Shown here: one piece after another, positions 54,087 to 62,341 of the stretch
Numbering within the stretch: position 1 is the stretch's first letter
Layout of the letters: each line of letters begins with the position of its first letter
Source of the DNA: Limnohabitans planktonicus II-D5
Lineage (GTDB): Bacteria > Pseudomonadota > Gammaproteobacteria > Burkholderiales > Burkholderiaceae_C
Reading direction: 5' to 3'
Length of the DNA stretch: 64,000 nt
Assembly (NCBI RefSeq): GCF_001270065.2
Contig: NZ_LFYT02000006.1
Span: forward strand, 124,001 to 188,000
The notes under the pieces: model-generated
Told to the model about the DNA's origin: nothing
What the model saw: the letters and a program-made list of their open reading frames with translations, nothing else
Database searches by the model: none
Program-made: the position numbers and the translations under genes

Positions 54087-54749
54087 TTAAAGACCTCTGT
54101 CCCGAACCGAGAGCCTGTCTCTGTATTTCTTTCGCACCACGTAAACCTGACTGGGTCGACTCCTGCCGGCACTTCGCAGGAGACCTGAAACAGGTTCCAA
54201 AAGATCCAAGTCAGCCAACTTGCGTCTGAAGTTCGCCATGTTGATACGCTCCCCCAGGACAAGCTCATAAGCAGCATGCAACTGCGCAATCGTGAACTCC
54301 TCAGGACACAAGTGCACCGGTAGCGAGGAATAGCTGGCCTTGCTTCGCACCCGCTCCACCACGGCAGACACTATCTGCCCGTGATCAAAGGGCAAGTTTG
54401 GCAAGCGATTGACCGGGAACAAGGTGATGCGAGCCGACACAACTGGAACAAGAGCGTAGTAAACCAAGGTCAGCGACCAGCCACGAGGGTCACGAACCGG
54501 GCCTGAGTAGCTGCCGAACTCTTCGAGATAAGGGCTCTGCACATCGACCTTATCGCGCAAGACCCTGGCCGCAGCCGCCTTCGCGGAATCATCTTCTTGA
54601 GTGTGAATAAAGCCCCCTGGCAATGCCCAGTGTCCGGCAAAGGGAGCGGCTTCCCGCTTGTGCAATGCAACGCACAGTTCATTGCCAGCAATGGTGAGCA
54701 GTACCGCATCGACAGTGACAATCGGGGGGGCTGTCAAAGAATTTTTCAT
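54087..54749 (-). CDS. nrtR: NrtR-type Nudix/winged-helix regulator of NAD metabolism
   Basis: A 220-aa regulator with an amino-terminal Nudix-like domain (residues 8-140: GHWALPGGFIHTQEDDSA) and a carboxyl winged helix (FTIAQLHAAYELVLGERINM, then NFRRKLADLDLLEPV). The Nudix box is broken: the REUxEE core is replaced by ARVLRDKV, consistent with an ADP-ribose-sensing, non-catalytic domain as known for NrtR. It is divergent from seven NAD salvage genes with a 120-bp AT-rich region between, so it very probably represses that operon. Confidence 0.92.
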   Translation of the reverse strand: MKNSLTAPPIVTVDAVLLTIAGNELCVALHKREAAPFAGHWALPGGFIHTQEDDSAKAAAARVLRDKVDVQSPYLEEFGSYSGPVRDPRGWSLTLVYYALVPVVSARITLFPVNRLPNLPFDHGQIVSAVVERVRSKASYSSLPVHLCPEEFTIAQLHAAYELVLGERINMANFRRKLADLDLLEPVSGLLRSAGRSRPSQVYVVRKKYRDRLSVRDRGL

Positions 54750-54783
54750 ATAAACCCATTAAACAACTAAATCTATCATTTGA

Positions 54784-54801
54784 CAAACAAATATTAAGTT
54801 G
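54784..54801. promoter_or_regulatory. Candidate NrtR operator in the nrtR-pncA intergenic region
   Basis: CAA-N3-AATATT-N3-TTG is a symmetrical 18-bp element lying across the start of a possible -35 box. It is the clearest palindrome in the 120-bp divergent region, but it has not been matched to a known NrtR consensus. Confidence 0.35.
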
Positions 54802-54827
54802 CATTTTGAATTTATATAGATTACATT
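54799..54827 (+). promoter_or_regulatory. Possible promoter of the NAD salvage operon
   Basis: TTGCAT (54799-54804) and TACATT (54822-54827) are separated by 17 bases and lie 43 bp upstream of the first gene. Match to the consensus is moderate. Confidence 0.4.
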
Positions 54828-54869
54828 CATAGCCAGCCACTGGCATTCATTTCGTCAAGGAGCACCCTC

Positions 54870-55676
54870 ATGAAAAAGTTACTCATCATTGATCCGCAAA
54901 ATGACTTTTGCGATATCGCTGGCGCCGCCTTGCCCGTGGCTGGAGCCAGCGCTGATTTGCAGCGACTGGCATCCTTTGTTGCAGGCGCACCCTTGGACGG
55001 CATCACCGTCACATTGGACTCTCACCCCAGCGTAGCGGTCGAACGCGTTACTTTCTGGAAGACAGACGACGGCAACTCGCCCGCGCCGTTCAGCTTTGTG
55101 ACCCGCGCTGATGTGATCAGTGGCAAATTCACGCCTCGGGATGCATCCCTTACTGAGCAAGTGCTTGTCATGCTTGACCAGCTGGCAAGCACCGGGCGGC
55201 CTGGGTTGGTCATCTGGCCCGTGCACTGCGTGACGGGCACATGGGGCCACAACATTTTCACCCCTTTGGCCGAGCAACTGAACCAATGGGAATTCACCCG
55301 ACAACGCGCAGTACGCAAGGCTCTCAAGGGCGAGTACCCCCTGAGTGAGCACTTCGGCGTTTTTGAAGCGGATGCGCCAGACGAAGCCGTTGCCTCCACC
55401 CAGTTCAATCACACCCTTGCGACAGAATTGACACAGGGCGTGGACGTTCTCTTCATTGCCGGGGAAGCAGGTAGCCACTGCGTAGCGTCCAGTGTGGACC
55501 AGCTCATGCGCTACCTGAACGGGATCGCAACACAACGCCCGCGCATCATCTTGCTGACTGACTGCATGAGCCCCGTCACCAGCTTCGAAGCAGACCAAGC
55601 AGCCTTCGTGCTGCGCGCCTCGGCCTGGGGTGCCGAAACAATGACCAGCGCCCAAGCAAGCGCCGCGTTCAACTAG
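54870..55676 (+). CDS. pncA: Nicotinamidase-family cysteine hydrolase
   Basis: A 268-aa isochorismatase-fold enzyme expected to convert nicotinamide to nicotinate and ammonia. The catalytic aspartate is in LLIIDPQNDFCDI (residue 8 or 9), a metal-site region contains TLDSHP, and the nucleophile is in GEAGSHCVASSVDQL near residue 205. WPVHCVTGTWG is like the nicotinamidase WPxHCxxGT block. It is longer than E. coli PncA (about 210 aa), as in a subgroup of NAD-operon nicotinamidases. It begins the operon and is preceded by AAGGAG. Confidence 0.87.
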   Translation: MKKLLIIDPQNDFCDIAGAALPVAGASADLQRLASFVAGAPLDGITVTLDSHPSVAVERVTFWKTDDGNSPAPFSFVTRADVISGKFTPRDASLTEQVLVMLDQLASTGRPGLVIWPVHCVTGTWGHNIFTPLAEQLNQWEFTRQRAVRKALKGEYPLSEHFGVFEADAPDEAVASTQFNHTLATELTQGVDVLFIAGEAGSHCVASSVDQLMRYLNGIATQRPRIILLTDCMSPVTSFEADQAAFVLRASAWGAETMTSAQASAAFN

Positions 55677-55685
55677 GAGAGACTT

Positions 55686-56909
55686 GTGAGCCAGACAAGA
55701 GAGAACACCCCCGTCATCCGCAGCCTGCTGGAAACGGACCTGTACAAATTCACCATGCACCAGCCCATGCTGCACGCCATGCCAACCAACCAGGCAGAGT
55801 ACCGCTTCGTTTGTCGAAACACGCCAGAATTTCCGCTGGCCGAACTGGCTACCGAAGTGAATGAACAACTGGATGCCCTGTGCGCCCTGCGCTTCAAAGA
55901 AGACGAGCTGGCTTACCTGGCCGGGCTGCGCTACATCCGGTCTGACTACATCGACTTCCTGCGCCTGTTTCAGTTTCAACGCCGTTTCATCACCGTGTTC
56001 ACGCAAGGCGATAGCTTGCGCATCACGGCCAAAGGGCCACAAGTTCATGTCATGGGATTTGAAATCTTTGTGCTGGCCATCGTCAACGAGTTGTACTTCC
56101 GCCGCCTCACGCAGGAGCGCGGCGGCCAAGAGGTTTTTTTGCAAGAAGGCCGCAAGCGCCTGCAAACGAAGATCGCCCAACTGCGCGACTACGCACCGAG
56201 CACCCCACTGCGACACCCATTTGAGTTTTTTGACTTCGGAGTACGCAGACGCTTCTCTGGCGAGTGGCAAGCAGAGATGGTGCAGACCCTTGCACGCGAA
56301 GTACCGCAGTACTTCAAAGGCACATCCAACGTGCTGTTAGCCAAAGAGTGCAACTTGGTCCCCATTGGCACGATGGCGCATGAATACCTGCAAACCTTCC
56401 AGGCTACCGGAGTCCAGCTCAAAGGCTTTCAAAAAGCGGCACTGGAAACATGGGTGCAAGAGTACCGCGGCGACCTGGGTACGGCGCTGACCGATGTGGT
56501 GGGTATGGATGCCTTCCTTGCCGACTTTGACCTCTACTTTGCCAAGTTGTTTGATGGCTTAAGGCACGACAGTGGAGATCCTGTGGTGTGGGGTGAAAAG
56601 GCTTTGGCGCACTACGCCAAACTCAAAATCGATGCCAATACCAAACGTCTCGTCTTCTCGGATGGTCTCGATGTACCTACTGCGCTGCAACTTCACCAGC
56701 ACTTTGCTAACCGCGTTCAAACCGGCTTTGGCATTGGCACCAACCTGAGCAACGATACCGGGCTGAGGCCGTTGAACATTGTGATGAAGCTCGTCAGCTG
56801 CAATGGCCAACCGACTGCCAAGCTCTCGGACACGCCAGGAAAAACTTTGTGTGAAGACGCCACCTTCCTGGCGTACCTGCGACAAGTTTTCGATGTACAC
56901 GCGAATTAA
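55686..56909 (+). CDS. pncB: Nicotinate phosphoribosyltransferase
   Basis: A 407-aa enzyme forming nicotinate mononucleotide from nicotinate and PRPP. The opening [19 protein letters not shown] and the [16 protein letters not shown] and [11 protein letters not shown] phosphate-binding blocks are typical. The start is a GTG at 55686, with AGGAGAG ahead and 9 bp after pncA. It catalyses the step after the nicotinamidase reaction. Confidence 0.95.
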   Translation: MSQTRENTPVIRSLLETDLYKFTMHQPMLHAMPTNQAEYRFVCRNTPEFPLAELATEVNEQLDALCALRFKEDELAYLAGLRYIRSDYIDFLRLFQFQRRFITVFTQGDSLRITAKGPQVHVMGFEIFVLAIVNELYFRRLTQERGGQEVFLQEGRKRLQTKIAQLRDYAPSTPLRHPFEFFDFGVRRRFSGEWQAEMVQTLAREVPQYFKGTSNVLLAKECNLVPIGTMAHEYLQTFQATGVQLKGFQKAALETWVQEYRGDLGTALTDVVGMDAFLADFDLYFAKLFDGLRHDSGDPVVWGEKALAHYAKLKIDANTKRLVFSDGLDVPTALQLHQHFANRVQTGFGIGTNLSNDTGLRPLNIVMKLVSCNGQPTAKLSDTPGKTLCEDATFLAYLRQVFDVHAN

Positions 56910-56935
56910 AGCAACACATAAGCAAAGGGATAGAT

Positions 56936-57439
56936 ATGCGTACTGCCAATGGAATGACATTTTTTTGGAGAACTGCTGAAGTTTTCAGCAACTGGAATCT
57001 CGGCACCTTCTCTGTCGAAGGTCGCGCTTTCAACTGCGCAGAACAGTTCATGATGTTCACGAAGGCTATGTTGTTTGGGGACACGTTAATGGCGCAGCGG
57101 ATCATGGCCGAACCTAATCCCCGAAAACAAAAAATGCTTGGACGTCAAATTCAAGGCTACGTCGATACCGAATGGCATAGGCAAGCAGAAGAACTTATGT
57201 TTCCTGGCTTGTTGGCAAAGTTCACACAAGATCAGATGCGTAAGGCCGCAATACTGGCAACTGGTGACACATTGCTGGTCGAAGCTTCGCCCGACGACGC
57301 GATCTGGGGTATCGGACTAGAGGAGACCGATCCAAGATGCATGAATCCGAATGAGTGGCTAGGTCAAAACAAGCTTGGACGAGTACTGACCAGAGTCAGG
57401 GATGCCATAAAAGCAAATGAGGCTAACCAAGTGCTGTAG
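56936..57439 (+). CDS. NADAR-family protein (YbiA-like)
   Basis: A 167-aa protein of the NADAR/YbiA/DUF1768 superfamily. VFSNWNLGTF near residue 20, the glutamate-containing FNCAEQFMMFTKAMLFGD near 40, and the DDAIWGIGLEETDP/NEWLGQNKLGRVLTRVR end are diagnostic. Known members cleave N-glycosidic bonds in riboflavin intermediates or remove ADP-ribose from nucleic acids. Its place between pncB and pnuC ties it to NAD or ADP-ribose turnover here. Confidence 0.92.
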   Translation: MRTANGMTFFWRTAEVFSNWNLGTFSVEGRAFNCAEQFMMFTKAMLFGDTLMAQRIMAEPNPRKQKMLGRQIQGYVDTEWHRQAEELMFPGLLAKFTQDQMRKAAILATGDTLLVEASPDDAIWGIGLEETDPRCMNPNEWLGQNKLGRVLTRVRDAIKANEANQVL

Positions 57440-57505
57440 CTTCATCCCAGTTCATAAGCTCCTCCGCTGCACAACTCTTACCTCACAGAAGCACACACAA
57501 CTCCA

Positions 57506-58129
57506 ATGAACATCATTGAAATACTCGCTAGCAATCTCGTGGTTGGTTCGATTCAAGTCACAGCAGGGGATGCGTTAGGTTTCCTCACCGGATTGTTATG
57601 TGTCTGGCTCACCGCCAAAGCCAGTATCTGGAATTTTGCGTGGGGCATGGTCAACAGCTTGATCTTGGGTTTGGTTTTTCTAGACCAAAGACTCTTTGCC
57701 GACTCCGCACTACAGGTGGTTTTCATCGCGCTATCAATTCAGGGCTGGTGGCAATGGAAAGTACGAGGCAACCCTCAAGCGAGTCGGTTCAGAGCGACTA
57801 CCTGGCATGAACAGGCAATACTGCTTGCTGTTGCTAGCATTATGGCTTGGTTGATGTGGTTGATCTTGGTAGAGCTGCGTGGTAGCGCGCCGCCCTTGGA
57901 CGCACTCATCACCGCACTTAGCCTATGCGCCCAGTGGCAGCTCAACCGCCGCCAAGTATCCAGCTGGTACTGGTGGATAGCGGTGGACTTGATCTCTGTG
58001 CCTATCTATTGGAGCCGCGGCCTTTATCTGATTGCGTGTCTCTACGTCGTCTTCTTGGCACTGTGTGTATATGGATTGCGCAATTGGCAACAGACTCGTC
58101 GAACCCAATCTCCTATGGCAATAGCATGA
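57506..58129 (+). CDS. pnuC: Nicotinamide riboside/NMN transporter PnuC
   Basis: A 207-aa inner-membrane protein with about seven hydrophobic segments and the PnuC blocks WNFAWGMVNSLILG, ALQVVFIALSIQGWWQWK and SSWYWWIAVDLISVPIYWSR. PnuC facilitates uptake of nicotinamide riboside, which is then trapped by phosphorylation; the NadR-like kinase gene overlaps it by 4 bp (ATGA), matching that mechanism. Confidence 0.94.
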   Translation: MNIIEILASNLVVGSIQVTAGDALGFLTGLLCVWLTAKASIWNFAWGMVNSLILGLVFLDQRLFADSALQVVFIALSIQGWWQWKVRGNPQASRFRATTWHEQAILLAVASIMAWLMWLILVELRGSAPPLDALITALSLCAQWQLNRRQVSSWYWWIAVDLISVPIYWSRGLYLIACLYVVFLALCVYGLRNWQQTRRTQSPMAIA

Positions 58130-59226
58130 GTAGACGTGATTTCCAGCATGGCCTAGTGATAGGCAAGTTTTACCCGCCACATCTGGGACACGAATACCTG
58201 ATTCGTACTGCGGCCGTGCACAGCCAAACAGTGACAGTAGTTGTGATGGGCGCCAGTACTGAAAAGCTAAGCATCGCACAGCGTGTGCAATGGCTTCGCA
58301 ATGCCTTTTGGGATCACCACAACGTGCGAATTGTGGGCGAAATTGATGACGTACCGGTGGACTACCAGGACGAAGGAATCTGGCAAGCGCATGTGGAAAT
58401 CATGCGTAAAGGCATTCGACAAGCAGCCGAACGCTGGAACCCACAGCCCCCGGTGGACGCGGTCTTCACTTCTGAGCCCTATGGCGACCGCCTTGCCAAA
58501 TACTTTGAATGCCCTCATGTCTGCTTGGACAAAGCGAGGAGTCTCTACCCCACCTCGGGTACTGCGGTGCGTGCAAATGTGGCGGGCCAATGGCACATGT
58601 TGTCGCCTGCAGTGCAAGCAGGCATGGCGCTGCGTGTGGTCGTGCTGGGCGCCGAATCCACCGGCACAACCACGCTGAGCAGGGAATTGACAGACGCGCT
58701 CCATCAACGCGGCGGCATATGGTCGCGAACACAGTGGGTTGCCGAATACGGCCGGGAGTACAGCGCAAACCTGCTGGCTTTGACCAGATCAAACGATCTG
58801 CAAGCCACTGCAAGTGACATTGCTTGGGAATCTACAGACTTTGTTCAAGTGGCTCAAATGCAATGCAGACTCGAGAACACTGCAGCAGCACGAGGCGGTC
58901 CAGTATTGATATGCGACACCGATGCCTTTGCCACCCGCATTTGGCACGAGCGATACATGAGCGCAGGCAACGCTGCGGTGGATGAGATTGCCGCCAATAT
59001 GCCGCCACGCGCACTTTATATTCTTACCAGTGACTTGGGTGTTCCCTTTGAAGATGATGGACTGCGCGACGGAGAGCATCTTCGAAGTTGGATGACCCAA
59101 CGATTTCGGACTGCACTTGTAGCTCAAACCGTACCTTGGATCGAAGTGCACGGCTCTCCAAAATCGCGTTGCACCGATGCACTGCACGCCCTCGACCAGC
59201 TGATTGCCCAGCAATGGGCCTTTTGA
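58126..59226 (+). CDS. nadR: NadR-like NMN adenylyltransferase/ribosylnicotinamide kinase
   Basis: A 366-aa two-domain protein. The amino-terminal nucleotidyltransferase has GKFYPPHLGHEYLIRTA (HxGH) and TSEPYGDRLAKYF; the carboxyl kinase starts at about residue 175 with VVVLGAESTGTTTLSRE and has EYGREY, a DTDAFAT Walker B-like block, and DDGLRDGEHLR. The P-loop has threonine where lysine normally stands. There is no helix-turn-helix as in enterobacterial NadR, so it is enzymatic only. It would phosphorylate ribosylnicotinamide brought in by PnuC and adenylate NMN. Confidence 0.9.
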   Translation: MSRRDFQHGLVIGKFYPPHLGHEYLIRTAAVHSQTVTVVVMGASTEKLSIAQRVQWLRNAFWDHHNVRIVGEIDDVPVDYQDEGIWQAHVEIMRKGIRQAAERWNPQPPVDAVFTSEPYGDRLAKYFECPHVCLDKARSLYPTSGTAVRANVAGQWHMLSPAVQAGMALRVVVLGAESTGTTTLSRELTDALHQRGGIWSRTQWVAEYGREYSANLLALTRSNDLQATASDIAWESTDFVQVAQMQCRLENTAAARGGPVLICDTDAFATRIWHERYMSAGNAAVDEIAANMPPRALYILTSDLGVPFEDDGLRDGEHLRSWMTQRFRTALVAQTVPWIEVHGSPKSRCTDALHALDQLIAQQWAF

Positions 59227-59263
59227 CTTTCACGACAGTTCTCAAACCCGCGTAAGCAATGAC

Positions 59264-60973
59264 ATGTTGAAAATTACCAGCGCACAAATCAACCCCACCA
59301 TCGGAGACATCCAAGGCAACATTGCCCTGATGCTGCACGCAGCACGGCAGGCGCGTGACGAACATGCCCACATGGTGGTCTTCCCAGAACTGAGCCTCAC
59401 CGCCTACTACCCTGCAGACCTGCTGGACGACGCTCATTTCCAGACCCGATTGGACGAGGGCCTTGAGCAACTGAAAATCGCTAATCGCGAGACTCCGAAT
59501 CTCTTGTGGGTAGTCGGTACCCCCATGCGCCGTCAAGGCCCCGGCAAAGCGTTTCACAACGCGCTGTTGGTGCTGAAAAATGGCAAGGTCGTCATGGAGT
59601 ACTTCAAGCAGCTCTTACCCACTTACAACATCTTCGACGAGCGCCGCCATTTCGAACCTGGGCCCGATGTCGTGCGTGTTCTTCGCATCGCTGACCAGCA
59701 GGTGGGACTCATGATTTGCGAAGATGGCTGGAACGACGATGGCAGAGACTACACCGTCAATCCATTTCAACGCCTCGCTGACGCATCGCCCGACCTCGTG
59801 GTGACCATCAACGCCAGCCCGAGCAATGTGGGCAAACGAGAGCAACGGCACATCGTTTTCGGCAAAGCCTGCATGCGCCACAAACTTCCTTTGCTGTATG
59901 TGAATCAGATCGGAGGGCATGATCAATTGGTCTATGACGGAGCCTCATTCGCCATGGATGCCGCGGGACATGTGGTTTATGAAGCCAGGCGCTTTGCACA
60001 AGACGTGACCACTCTGACCTTTGACAGCCATAGTCAAAGCTTCACGGATTCATACGGGCAAGCGCTAGCGCCAGTCCTTGGCGCGGGCCTGTCCACCATG
60101 GAGTTCTACCGTCAGCAAATCGTGCTGGGGCTCAAAGACTATGCCCGTCGCTGCGGCTTCAAAACGGCAGTCGTCGGCTGCTCGGGTGGCATTGATTCAG
60201 CCCTCACATTGGCATTGGCGACCGAAGCGCTCGGTGCGCAGAACGTGGTCGGCATCACCATGCCCTCCAAGTTTTCAAGCGAAGGCAGCGTATCGGATTC
60301 GGCCATCTTGTGCAAAAACCTGGGTATTCAACTGGTGGAGCATCCCATTCGCGACATCGTCGCCGAGTTTGAATCAGGCTTTGAGAACGCATTTGGCACA
60401 TCCTTGCAAGGCCTGCCTCTGGAGAACCTGCAGGCGCGTGTACGGGGCACCACGCTCATGGAGTATTCAAACGCCTTTGGACATCTGCTGCTCACCACAG
60501 GCAACAAATCCGAAGTCAGCGTAGGCTACTGCACGCTGTATGGCGACACCAATGGTGGTCTGGGCCTGATTGGTGATCTGTACAAGACGGAAATTTTTGA
60601 ACTCTGCCGGCATGTCAACGCCACTGCCGGGCGCGAAATCATTCCCGATGCAATCATCGAGAAACCGCCTTCAGCTGAATTGGCACCGGGGCAGAAAGAC
60701 ACCGACAGTCTGCCCCCTTATGAGGTTCTGGATGAAATCCTCAAAGCCCTCATTGAAGGTGAGCGCCTGCCTGAATCGGAACGCCATCGTTCAGAAAAAA
60801 AAATGGCTCAATTGCGCACTGAGGTGACTGGTAAAGCCCTCATCGAACGCATTCAAAAAATGATTGCTCGCAATGAATACAAACGCCGTCAAGCGCCTCC
60901 AGTTTTGCGCGTTCGGGGGCGTGCATTTGGCAGCGGTCGCCAAGTCCCGATTGCAGCAGTGCAATACGCCTGA
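59264..60973 (+). CDS. nadE: Glutamine-dependent NAD+ synthetase
   Basis: A 569-aa protein with an amino-terminal nitrilase-type glutaminase (VVFPELSLTAYYPADL, the LMICEDGW cysteine near residue 150) and a carboxyl synthetase domain with the ATP-pyrophosphatase loop GCSGGIDSALTLALA near residue 305 and the substrate block TGNKSEVSVGYCTLYGD. It amidates nicotinate adenine dinucleotide using glutamine. The ATG at 59264 is used; it lies 37 bp after the NadR-like gene. Confidence 0.95.
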   Translation: MLKITSAQINPTIGDIQGNIALMLHAARQARDEHAHMVVFPELSLTAYYPADLLDDAHFQTRLDEGLEQLKIANRETPNLLWVVGTPMRRQGPGKAFHNALLVLKNGKVVMEYFKQLLPTYNIFDERRHFEPGPDVVRVLRIADQQVGLMICEDGWNDDGRDYTVNPFQRLADASPDLVVTINASPSNVGKREQRHIVFGKACMRHKLPLLYVNQIGGHDQLVYDGASFAMDAAGHVVYEARRFAQDVTTLTFDSHSQSFTDSYGQALAPVLGAGLSTMEFYRQQIVLGLKDYARRCGFKTAVVGCSGGIDSALTLALATEALGAQNVVGITMPSKFSSEGSVSDSAILCKNLGIQLVEHPIRDIVAEFESGFENAFGTSLQGLPLENLQARVRGTTLMEYSNAFGHLLLTTGNKSEVSVGYCTLYGDTNGGLGLIGDLYKTEIFELCRHVNATAGREIIPDAIIEKPPSAELAPGQKDTDSLPPYEVLDEILKALIEGERLPESERHRSEKKMAQLRTEVTGKALIERIQKMIARNEYKRRQAPPVLRVRGRAFGSGRQVPIAAVQYA

Positions 60974-60997
60974 CTGTTTTTTTCCTGAGGAACCTGC

Positions 60998-62038
60998 ATG
61001 ACTCCACACACTTCCCCCCCGTCGGGCACCGCAATCATCGTCGGGCGCTGGCAAATCTTCCACAAGGGGCACGAAACCCTGTTGCGCACCGCGCTCAGCA
61101 TGGCGCAGCAGGTGATCGTGGTCATCGGCTCTGCCTACAGGTCGCGCAATCCGCAGAACCCGTTCACTTGGCAGGAGCGCCAGAGCATGATTGTGTCCAC
61201 CTTGTCTGAGTACGACAGGACGCGAGTGCAGTTTTTACCTGTACGAGACTACTACGACGACACGCGCTGGAACGCAGCTGTCCGCGAAGGCGTGAAGCAA
61301 CTGACAGCGGGCGCTCCTGCCAATGGCATCACGCTCGTCGGTTTCAAGAAAGACCACACCAGCTACTACCTGGACAACTTCCACCCTTGGACCTGGAAAG
61401 AAGTCACGCAAGACATCGAAATTGATGCGACAGCATTGCGCAACGTCTTCTTTGAAGGCGCCGATCCTGATGCACGCCTGGAAGTCATGCGCCCCTACAT
61501 CAGCGCCCCGGTACTGGCCTACCTCCAAGCATGGGCGCGCTTGGGGGTGTATGCCGAAAGGGTGAATGAGCATGCTGCTGTAACGGTCTATCGCAAGCGT
61601 TGGGCGGCACCTTTTCATTTGACTGCAGATGCCATCGTGCAAGCCAACGGACACGTCTTGCTCGTGCGGCGCGGTGGAGACATCGGCCACGGCCTGTGGG
61701 CGCTCCCTGGTGGGTTTGTTGATCCGGGCGAACGCATGTACACGGCGGCCTTGCGCGAACTGCATGAAGAGACGGGCTTAAAGCCACTTGCATCCACGAT
61801 GCAAACCGCTTTCAAGTGCAGTGTGGTGTTTGATCATCCCGGACGCAGCCCGCGCGGGCGCATCATCACCCACGCTTGCCATTTCGATTTGGGCAACATC
61901 AATCTGCCTGAAGTCAAAGGCGCGGACGACGCACAGGAAGCCCGGTGGATTCCGCTCAAGGACCTCGCCAGCTTGGAAAACCAGCGGTTTGACGATCACG
62001 CTGCGGTGCTGGACCATTTTTTTGGTTTGTATCGCTAG
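60998..62038 (+). CDS. nadM: Bifunctional NMN adenylyltransferase/Nudix hydrolase (NadM-Nudix)
   Basis: A 346-aa fusion. Residues 10-180 form the nucleotidyltransferase with GRWQIFHKGHETLL (HxGH) and IGSAYRSRNPQNPFTWQER; residues 205-340 form a Nudix domain with an intact box (GGFVDPGERM then RELHEETGL). Known homologues combine NMN adenylyltransferase with ADP-ribose pyrophosphatase activity, recycling ADP-ribose toward NAD. It is the last gene of the operon and the second adenylyltransferase in it. Confidence 0.93.
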   Translation: MTPHTSPPSGTAIIVGRWQIFHKGHETLLRTALSMAQQVIVVIGSAYRSRNPQNPFTWQERQSMIVSTLSEYDRTRVQFLPVRDYYDDTRWNAAVREGVKQLTAGAPANGITLVGFKKDHTSYYLDNFHPWTWKEVTQDIEIDATALRNVFFEGADPDARLEVMRPYISAPVLAYLQAWARLGVYAERVNEHAAVTVYRKRWAAPFHLTADAIVQANGHVLLVRRGGDIGHGLWALPGGFVDPGERMYTAALRELHEETGLKPLASTMQTAFKCSVVFDHPGRSPRGRIITHACHFDLGNINLPEVKGADDAQEARWIPLKDLASLENQRFDDHAAVLDHFFGLYR

Positions 62039-62341
62039 GCGTTGGTTTTGGAGATTTAAAGGCCGCTGGTGTCAACGCCGAAGGCGACTTTAAAGGCACG
62101 ATGTCCTGTGGGCGTAATCGTCACAGCCCGACTATCTATGTCGCAGCGCAACCAAGCTCGCGACAGGCTTAGTCCAGTGGACGCTCCCACGTTTTTGCTG
62201 ACTACCGTTTGCGTGTCGCGCATGTGTTGCGCGACTATGGTTTGAACGAACGAGACCAGGCACCTGCAGACAACCGAGCGGCACATGGCTAGGCAAGTGC
62301 CATTTCTTGTTTGACAGTCCAAATTGCACGGACTGTGATTT
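62039..62341. other. Intergenic region with a probable ArsR-type gene remnant
   Basis: On the minus strand, bases 62056-62178 read TGLSLSRAWLRCDIDSRAVT then ITPTGHRAFKVAFGVDTSGL and stop, which resembles the carboxyl end of a group of ArsR-family regulators (a WLRxDxDSRAxxxTPxG pattern). Nothing upstream restores an intact winged helix, so it is taken as a decayed fragment. Confidence is low because only about 40 residues are involved. Confidence 0.4.
62314..62336 (-). terminator. Possible hairpin after the M16 gene
   Basis: Perfect 7-bp inverted repeat ACAGTCC / GGACTGT with a 9-base loop, 6 bases beyond the M16 gene stop on the minus strand. No T run, so weak or factor-dependent at best. 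Confidence 0.4.
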
